Positions 1 to 5,484 of a DNA stretch of 7,135 nt are shown here, one piece after another. The position numbers were made by a program, and so were the translations under genes. Positions within the stretch are counted from its first letter, which is position 1; every line of letters starts with the position of its first letter. Location: NCBI GenBank assembly GCA_015492395.1, contig WGFD01000335.1:1-7135 (forward strand). Reading direction: 5' to 3'. The notes below the pieces were generated by a model. The model saw only the letters and a program-made list of their open reading frames with translations, was not told the origin of the DNA and searched no databases. The stretch comes from Deltaproteobacteria bacterium. GTDB lineage: Bacteria > Desulfobacterota > GWC2-55-46 > S146-70.

Positions 1-938
1 CACACACCTACCCGGCAAAGGAGATAGATGGTGTCTTGGTGGCCGGTTTTGTCGCTATAGACCTTAAGAAGGCCACATATCCGGAGGCTGCCTATAACTA
101 TCTGAATAACATGGGATACAGGATAGATGTGGATGCCCGTAAGGCGAGGGAGTCCATCGACAATCTGGTGGAAGATATAAATCTGACCTTCGACAAGAGG
201 AAGGAGGCTGTCCTCCACTACTTTGACCAGGAACCATGGGACCTCTTTATTGCCACCGTTACTGAGACGGACAGGCTTCACCACTTCATGTGGGACGCAC
301 TGGATGATGAGAACCATAAGTACAGCGGCTTCTTTAAGGACTTTTACAGGGAGATAGACGGACTGATAGGCGATATCTACGACAGATGCTCCGGCTTAAC
401 GCCAAAACCCAGGTTCATGATGCTCTCGGACCATGGCTTTACCGGCATAGAGCAGGAGGTCTACATAAACTTCTGGCTGAGGGAGAATGGATATCTGGCA
501 TTCGAGAATGAACCCGCTAAGTCTACTGAAGATATCGGGTATAATACCAAGGCCTTCGCCCTAGATCCTTCCAGGGTCTATATTAATACCGTTGAAAGAT
601 ATCCAAATGGCTCTGTGAACAACGGTAGTGAGTATGAAGATATAAGAGAGGAGCTGGCAGACCGGTTGATGGCTACCGGAATAATCCAGTCGGTATATAA
701 AAGAGAGGAGATCTACTCGGGGCCGCTTCTGGATAACGCCCCCGACCTTGTTTTATTATCCAAGGCGGGCTACGACCTGAAGGGGGCCATCTCAAAGGAT
801 GTATTCATGGCAAAAGACAAGCTTCGGGGTATGCATACCCATGACGATGCGATGTTCTTTGTCAATGAAGCCATTGAGCGTGAAGGCAGGTTGAAGATCA
901 GTGATATAGCACGTTTTGTATCGCAGGTATTGAAGTGA
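1..938 (+). CDS. Alkaline phosphatase superfamily phosphodiesterase/phosphatase (partial, 5' end missing)
   Basis: The frame is open from the left edge (first full codon at 3-5) to the TGA at 936-938. The residues before the TTG at 36 (TYPAKEIDGVLVAGF) read as normal family sequence, so the true start lies upstream of the window. This looks like a type I phosphodiesterase/nucleotide pyrophosphatase of the alkaline phosphatase superfamily, which hydrolyses phosphoesters or phosphodiesters at a two-metal site. Metal-ligand motifs seen are TETDRLHHFMWD (Asp at 270-272, His at 279-281), LSDHGF (Asp 429-431, His 432-434) and GMHTHDD (His at 834-836). The nucleophile Ser/Thr and the first Asp are expected in the missing N-terminal part. 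Family features such as WL..NGYL and an APDL motif near 738-750 are also present. Its stop overlaps the next gene by 4 nt, so it is probably co-translated with a polysaccharide-initiating enzyme. The substrate is unknown: it might trim phospho-substituents or sugar nucleotides. The family call is firm; the role is inferred. Confidence 0.85.
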   Translation, partial: HTYPAKEIDGVLVAGFVAIDLKKATYPEAAYNYLNNMGYRIDVDARKARESIDNLVEDINLTFDKRKEAVLHYFDQEPWDLFIATVTETDRLHHFMWDALDDENHKYSGFFKDFYREIDGLIGDIYDRCSGLTPKPRFMMLSDHGFTGIEQEVYINFWLRENGYLAFENEPAKSTEDIGYNTKAFALDPSRVYINTVERYPNGSVNNGSEYEDIREELADRLMATGIIQSVYKREEIYSGPLLDNAPDLVLLSKAGYDLKGAISKDVFMAKDKLRGMHTHDDAMFFVNEAIEREGRLKISDIARFVSQVLK

Positions 939-2791
939 AAGGATCCATGCTTAAAAAGTCTTTTCTGACAACACAGCTTCCTACGGCACGATCTGCCGGG
1001 GAGACGCGGCAACTTACCAGTGGGGAGATTCCGCCTATTGTTGCTACGAAGGTGAGGAAGGCCGTCTTGCTCGCCGGTGGCGAGAGAGTAAGCCTTATGC
1101 CGATCACCCGATACTATCCCGCGATGATGTTTCCCGTCTTGAACAGGACTATAATAGAGTACAGTATAGACTACCTCAAGAGAAAGGGTGTGGATAATGT
1201 TATTATCACACTCTCGGAAAAGGCCGATACGGCATACCTGGAGGATCTGAAGCTAAGAGAGAAAGATATAACGATACACATCCACATGGAAACCAAACCA
1301 AGGGGGCCGGCCGGGATACTGACCGATGTGGCGGACCTGTTGGATGGCCAGCCATTTCTTGTAGTAAACAGCAGCCTCTATCTGGGTGAGATAGATCTAG
1401 ATGGCATGATCGGCTTTCACGCCGCCAGGAAGGCTGTGATTACTTCGGGTATAAGGCGTATTGCGCGTAGAAGACCACCCATAGAGTCCGTGAGGGTGTC
1501 ACATGAAGGGCGTATAGACGATATACACATTATTCACCACTCAAGTGACAAGAGGTCTCCATGGGTATCGTCAGGTATATATGTATTTTCACCCAAGGTA
1601 TTAGAATTTATAGACTCAAAGGGGTACTTTGACATCAAGGAGCAGCTTCTTCCGGCACTGAAAGCGGCCGGACAGCCGGTTTATGCATACGAGATAAAGG
1701 GTTACCATAAGAGTATAAATAGCCTGAATGACTATATAGGGATCCACAGGGACTTGCTGGATATGCCGGATACCAGCACAATTGCGAATAAAAAGGAGAT
1801 CGGGGAGAAGATCTGGGTTGGGGACGGTGTCGACATATCTCCAGACGCGTATATGATGGGTCCTGTTATCATAGGAGACAGGTGCACAATCGCCGGTGGG
1901 GCCCAGATCGTAGGACCCGCGGTAATAGGTGATGACTGCAAGATATCCAGCGGTTCGATTGTGAGGGAGAGCATCTTATGGAACGGCGTGATTTTGCAGA
2001 AGAGGGCACGGGTGGATTACTGCATAGCCGGAGAGAATTTAGTGGTCTTGGAAGATGAGAGGCTGAAGAATGCCGTCTTGACGGAGAACCTGAGCACGGG
2101 TGATATCAATATAATCCCACGTGACTACTACAGGCCTACCGTAATACCAAATGGGAATCAGACTCACTTTGTTACTAGTGCGCGTTACGGGCTCTTCAAC
2201 ATGATTAAGAGGGCAATGGATATATTTGTCTCACTAATAGGACTCTTCTTCTCCTTGCCGCTCTTTTTCCTGATCGCCGTTGCGATCAAAGCGGACTCTT
2301 CGGGTCCAGTATTCTTCAAGCAGAAGAGGTGCGGCAAGAACGGGAAGGAGTTTACGATGATCAAGTTCAGGACCATGGTTCAAGACGCCCCGGGATTGCA
2401 AAATAAGCTTAGCGCCAATAAGGATGTAGACGGTCCGGTCTTCAAGATGAAGAGTGATCCTCGTATCACGCGTATCGGCAGGATACTGCGCAAGACGAGC
2501 CTGGATGAACTCCCCCAGCTCTTCAATGTCCTCAAAGGTGAGATGAGTCTCGTTGGTCCCAGGCCCCTCGTAATGAGTGAGATGAAGTGCAGCCCCAATT
2601 GGAGGGAAGTCCGTTTGAAGGTGAAGCCAGGGATAACCGGACTTTGGCAGATACAGGGCAGGAGTGAGGCGCCGTTCCATGATTGGATACGGTACGATAT
2701 ATACTATGTCAAGCACCAGTCGATATTCCTGGATTTGAAGATACTTATCAAGACAATCAAGGTCGTGGTTAAGCTGGTCGGCGCTGTGTGA
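935..2791 (+). CDS. Fusion protein: degenerate sugar nucleotidyltransferase-like domain, beta-helix and polyprenyl glycosylphosphotransferase
   Basis: The 618-residue protein has three parts. Residues ~40-280 follow the NDP-sugar pyrophosphorylase (GT-A-like) fold, from KAVLLAGG through SSGIYVFSP, but the catalytic positions are changed (see findings). Residues ~289-385 carry left-handed beta-helix hexapeptide repeats (for example GPVIIGDRCTI and GPAVIGDDCKI). Residues ~417-618 are a bacterial sugar transferase domain: a membrane segment at ~430-451, GPVFFKQKRCG, KFRTM (477-481), the catalytic Asp-Glu in SLDELPQ (D524, E525), SLVGPRP (538-544) and PGITGLWQIQGRS (565-577). This domain moves a sugar-1-phosphate from a nucleotide sugar to undecaprenyl phosphate at the inner membrane, the first step of EPS or O-antigen units. 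All its motifs are intact, so it is probably active; the sugar is unknown. The GTG at 935 gives a GTGA overlap with the upstream stop and has only a weak AGG (925-927). An in-frame ATG at 947 is an alternative start, with AAAGGA at 938-943 placed rather close. Confidence 0.9.
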   Translation: MKGSMLKKSFLTTQLPTARSAGETRQLTSGEIPPIVATKVRKAVLLAGGERVSLMPITRYYPAMMFPVLNRTIIEYSIDYLKRKGVDNVIITLSEKADTAYLEDLKLREKDITIHIHMETKPRGPAGILTDVADLLDGQPFLVVNSSLYLGEIDLDGMIGFHAARKAVITSGIRRIARRRPPIESVRVSHEGRIDDIHIIHHSSDKRSPWVSSGIYVFSPKVLEFIDSKGYFDIKEQLLPALKAAGQPVYAYEIKGYHKSINSLNDYIGIHRDLLDMPDTSTIANKKEIGEKIWVGDGVDISPDAYMMGPVIIGDRCTIAGGAQIVGPAVIGDDCKISSGSIVRESILWNGVILQKRARVDYCIAGENLVVLEDERLKNAVLTENLSTGDINIIPRDYYRPTVIPNGNQTHFVTSARYGLFNMIKRAMDIFVSLIGLFFSLPLFFLIAVAIKADSSGPVFFKQKRCGKNGKEFTMIKFRTMVQDAPGLQNKLSANKDVDGPVFKMKSDPRITRIGRILRKTSLDELPQLFNVLKGEMSLVGPRPLVMSEMKCSPNWREVRLKVKPGITGLWQIQGRSEAPFHDWIRYDIYYVKHQSIFLDLKILIKTIKVVVKLVGAV

Positions 2792-2874
2792 TATTCAGTC
2801 CTTCAGTGACCGTATAGATTGATGATGTTAGAACTTCGGATTGTACTGGGTTAGTTGCCGGAAATACCATTCTC

Positions 2875-2878
2875 GGAG
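2875..2878 (+). promoter_or_regulatory. Ribosome binding site fixing the exporter start
   Basis: GGAG lies 7 nt upstream of the ATG at 2886. This supports 2886 over the longer reading from the TTG at 2841. Starting at 2886 also puts the lipoprotein signal at the N-terminus, whereas the longer form would add 15 mostly basic or polar residues in front of it. Confidence 0.6.
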
Positions 2879-2885
2879 ACGGACT

Positions 2886-3905
2886 ATGCATATAAATAAG
2901 AAGTATGTTTTGTTGATTATGATTATGGGTCTTTTCGCGGCATCCTGCGCAGGCCCCAAGATCACTATAGAAAACGATACCGTATACGAACAGCCGGTCG
3001 AGGTGGTTCAGAGCGAGTATCTGATAGGTCCCGGTGATAAGATCGAGCTCATGTACCATATCTTGGAAAGTCCGGTTGACAGGGAGTACACACTTAATGT
3101 TGGAGATGTCGTAAAGGTCGAGTTCTATAGCCACCCCGATATGAACAGACAGGTTGCCATCCGGCCTGACGGTAATATCACACTGCCGCTGAAAGGAGAC
3201 ATCTTTGCGTTGGGGCTTACGCCGGCCGAGTTGAGCGAGACCATAGAGGAGTTTTATGGAGATACACTCAGGGAACCGATGGTCACAGTTACTTTGATAG
3301 ACTTTAACGTCGCGATCAGGGAGTTGAAGAATGAGATAACCTCACTCTCGAGAGGGCAGAGCAAGATCGTCACGGTCCGCCCCGACGGCTTTGTCAACTT
3401 TCCGCTTATAGATGATATAAAGGCGGCCGGTTTGACACTTACGGAGCTGAAGTCCAGGGTGGAAACAAGGTACAAGGAGATAAACAGCAGTCTGTCCGTA
3501 TCCCTTCTGCTGGAAGAGATGAGGAGCAACGTGGCCTACATCATGGGAGAGGTAAAGAATCCGGGTATGTATCTCATGGAAAGGCCTGTTTCTATAACTC
3601 AACTCTTGGCCGAGGCCGGTGGGGAACTGTATACCGCCGAATTGAGCACCATCATAGTAATTAGCAGGAGGAGGGATGGGAGACCCATGGGGAGGCTGGT
3701 AAACTTGGACAGGGCGATAGGGGAGGCAAACATAGGGAATGACATACTACTCAGGCAGTATGACGTCGTTTATGTCCCGAGAACGGCTATTACTAAAGCG
3801 GATATCTTCATAGAACAGTATATAAACAGGTTGATCCCCAATGTCTTCAGGGGGGCCGGCGTTACTTTCGGTTATGATCTCCACCGCGAAAGACCGGAAG
3901 ACTAG
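2886..3905 (+). CDS. Outer-membrane polysaccharide export lipoprotein (Wza/GumB family)
   Basis: The 339-residue protein forms the channel through which finished polysaccharide crosses the outer membrane. The N-terminus is a lipoprotein signal: two lysines, a hydrophobic core (YVLLIMIMGLF) and a lipobox AASC with C21 as the lipidated residue. The -3 position is Ala rather than Leu, which is acceptable but not ideal. Export-domain motifs follow: YLIGPGDKIEL (45-55), YTLNVGDVVKVEFY (68-81), RPDGNITLPLKGDI (93-106) with GLTPAEL, then a second RPDGFVNFPLIDDIKAAGLTLTEL (165-188, partly overlapping in theme). An SLBB-type segment begins at VAYIMGEVKNPGMY (216-229) and runs through LLAEAGG to the DVVYVPR motif. 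The C-terminal IEQYINRLIPN helix region resembles the membrane-spanning end of Wza-like proteins. It sits 94 nt after the glycosyltransferase gene and 71 nt before the chain-length gene, its usual partner. The family call is secure; the repeated motifs are unusual. Confidence 0.92.
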   Translation: MHINKKYVLLIMIMGLFAASCAGPKITIENDTVYEQPVEVVQSEYLIGPGDKIELMYHILESPVDREYTLNVGDVVKVEFYSHPDMNRQVAIRPDGNITLPLKGDIFALGLTPAELSETIEEFYGDTLREPMVTVTLIDFNVAIRELKNEITSLSRGQSKIVTVRPDGFVNFPLIDDIKAAGLTLTELKSRVETRYKEINSSLSVSLLLEEMRSNVAYIMGEVKNPGMYLMERPVSITQLLAEAGGELYTAELSTIIVISRRRDGRPMGRLVNLDRAIGEANIGNDILLRQYDVVYVPRTAITKADIFIEQYINRLIPNVFRGAGVTFGYDLHRERPED

Positions 3906-3976
3906 GCTTTACCAGTCAGGATCTGCTAATGCACGCAGTCGCGTGATCTACAATGTTTAATGACTGAGAGGATAAT

Positions 3977-5467
3977 ATGTCACTAAAAACGCTGCATTCC
4001 ACTAAGGACTTCTTCAGGGTCTGGTTTACGTGGAAGGTACAGGCCATCGCCGTCTTCTTGATCATAGTCGGCGTTGTTATGGCCTTCTCCTATATCTATA
4101 CCCCTGTCTACGTCAGTACTGCGAAGATATTACTTCTCCCAAGAACGAGTGAGGGAGCAATCATATCTGCCGGTAAGGATGAAACGCGCGTTTCGTCGGT
4201 ATCGGTGCAGGATATAAATACAGAGATAGAACTTTTGACGAGCTATGAAGTACTCGCCGACACCGTGCGTTCGTTTATGAAAAAGGACGGTGGTGGCGGT
4301 GGAGGAGGCGGCGTCGGCTTGAGGGCTAAGAATAAAGAGTGGTATAAGAGGGCAATGGATCAGGTGAAGTACTATATCAACAAAGTACTGCTATTTTTGC
4401 GGTTGAAACAGAAGGTATCCGCGTTCGACGCGAACGTGGCCTTGTTGTCCAATTCGCTGGAGGTTGAGCCTATAGCGGTATCCAATATTATACTGGTCTC
4501 ACTCGAGGCGGAGATACCCAAGGCGGCTACCGTAGTGCTGAACAGGCTGCTGGAGACCTACATTGCGCACCACAATAAGGTGTATACAAAGGAAGAGGGC
4601 GTCCAGTTCTTTGATGAGCAGGCATCGAAGTACGGCGAAAGGCTTGAAGCAGCGGAGGCCAGGCTCAAGCAGTTCCAGAAAAAGTGGAATATTGTAGACC
4701 TGCAGAGTCAGAAGAGCTCGAATATTGAATTGATTGCCGAACTCAAGAAGGAGTTGACCAATCTTGCCATCTCGTATGCCGCGATGCAGAATGGGTTGGA
4801 TGTATTGCACAAGATCTTGAAGGCGGACGGCCCTGACTTCCTGATAACCAGGGAGATGAGAACTATTCCTTCGGTAGTAGAGCTGGAGAAGAGTATCGTC
4901 CCGCTATTGGACAAGCGCAGCGAGATAGCAAGCAGCTTCACGCCGTCTAGCAGGGAGTACAGGGATATCGATATGCAGATCGACGCGCTTAGGGATGAGA
5001 TACGCAATGAAGCAAGGAGGGCCATCAAGACGGAAGAACTGGAGCTGAATACGCTGAAGGTGAGGATTGAATCCCTTCAAGAGAGGATCAAGAAGCTGCA
5101 GGAGGAGACCAGCGCGCTTAACCAGGCGGAAAAGACGCTTGAAGCATTGGAGAGGGATGTGGACCTCCTTGAAAAGAACTACAAGCTATATGCGTCCAAA
5201 ACGGAGGATGCCAAGATATACAGGGAAAGACTCAAGCTTGATCTGGCCAATATCAGTATAGCCAACAGGGCTTCCATTCCTGTCAAACCCTCATTTCCCA
5301 ACAGGATGTTGATGCTGATTCTTTCAATATTTCTTGGCACATTCGCGGCCCTTGGGACACCCTTTATAATGGAATTCCTGGATCGCACCTTCAAGATACC
5401 CGAAGATATAGATGATATCCTGTCGTTACCGGTCATTTGTACCCTGTCGGAAAGAGAGAAGAAGTAG
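3977..5467 (+). CDS. Polysaccharide chain-length determinant (Wzz/GumC-like, no kinase domain)
   Basis: This 496-residue inner-membrane polysaccharide co-polymerase controls polymer length and links synthesis to the outer-membrane exporter. The order of parts is: a short cytoplasmic N-terminus, TM1 at ~21-41, the Wzz motif TPVYVSTAKILLLP just after it, a periplasmic domain with INTEIELLTSYEVLADTV, a poly-Gly tract at 105-112, a beta-strand region (LEVEPIAVSNIILVSLEAEIPKA, quoted only by its ends: LEVEP...EIPKA), a long heptad-like coiled coil at ~215-420, a Pro-rich PVKPSFPNR (ending at 443) and TM2 at ~444-465. The C-terminus, EFLDRTFKIPEDIDDILSLP and a short tail, is the segment that often leads into a BY-kinase in GumC/Wzc proteins. 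Here it ends without a Walker motif. The ATG at 3977 has GAGAGGA at 3966-3972, 4 nt away. It lies between the exporter and the ATPase, with only 17 nt to the latter. Confidence 0.92.
   Translation: MSLKTLHSTKDFFRVWFTWKVQAIAVFLIIVGVVMAFSYIYTPVYVSTAKILLLPRTSEGAIISAGKDETRVSSVSVQDINTEIELLTSYEVLADTVRSFMKKDGGGGGGGGVGLRAKNKEWYKRAMDQVKYYINKVLLFLRLKQKVSAFDANVALLSNSLEVEPIAVSNIILVSLEAEIPKAATVVLNRLLETYIAHHNKVYTKEEGVQFFDEQASKYGERLEAAEARLKQFQKKWNIVDLQSQKSSNIELIAELKKELTNLAISYAAMQNGLDVLHKILKADGPDFLITREMRTIPSVVELEKSIVPLLDKRSEIASSFTPSSREYRDIDMQIDALRDEIRNEARRAIKTEELELNTLKVRIESLQERIKKLQEETSALNQAEKTLEALERDVDLLEKNYKLYASKTEDAKIYRERLKLDLANISIANRASIPVKPSFPNRMLMLILSIFLGTFAALGTPFIMEFLDRTFKIPEDIDDILSLPVICTLSEREKK
4289..4312 (+). 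repeat. GGN triplet tract encoding eight glycines
   Basis: Eight consecutive GGN codons (GGT GGT GGC GGT GGA GGA) then GGC GGC encode G105-G112 of the chain-length determinant, preceded by Asp and followed by Val-Gly. Mixed third bases mean it is not a pure microsatellite. It lies in the periplasmic part, between the SYEVLADTV helix and a basic helix (WYKRAMDQVKYYINK), and probably acts as a flexible joint. Confidence 0.8.
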
Positions 5468-5471
5468 AGGA
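5466..5471 (+). promoter_or_regulatory. Possible ribosome binding site for the ATPase gene
   Basis: AGAGGA overlaps the stop codon (TAG 5465-5467) of the chain-length gene and lies 13 nt upstream of the ATG at 5485, longer than usual. Nothing better is visible nearer. The ATG is kept because the family typically begins M-Y-x-x-Y-Y-x-L-x-x-x-P-F. Translation may also depend on ribosomes finishing the upstream gene. Confidence 0.35.
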
Positions 5472-5484
5472 CCTGGTATTTAGC

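Noticed and set aside
2234..2716. 160-codon open frame on the minus strand
   Set aside because: It lies wholly antisense to the conserved glycosylphosphotransferase domain, has no recognisable domain or matching neighbours, and is explained as a shadow of that gene.
2819..2847. TTGATG (2819-2824), 17-nt spacer, TGTACT (2842-2847), considered as a sigma-70 promoter for the exporter gene
   Set aside because: Each box matches only 4 of 6 consensus bases. The position, about 40 nt before the ATG at 2886, is sensible in the 94-nt gap, but the match is too weak to annotate.
2841..2885. Longer N-terminus for the export protein from a TTG at 2841
   Set aside because: It would place 15 residues, mostly polar and basic, before the lipoprotein signal and lacks a good ribosome binding site. 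The ATG at 2886 has GGAG 7 nt upstream.
3918..3934. GG-N10-GC spacing (3919-3920 and 3931-3932), considered as a sigma-54 -24/-12 promoter
   Set aside because: Only the GG and GC dinucleotides and a few flanking bases fit; the TGGCAC part is absent. This spacing arises often by chance.
3932..3945. Short inverted repeat CACGC-AGTC-GCGTG between the exporter and chain-length genes, considered as a terminator
   Set aside because: The stem is only 5 bp and no T-run follows, so it does not meet the pattern of an intrinsic terminator. It could still be a minor mRNA hairpin.
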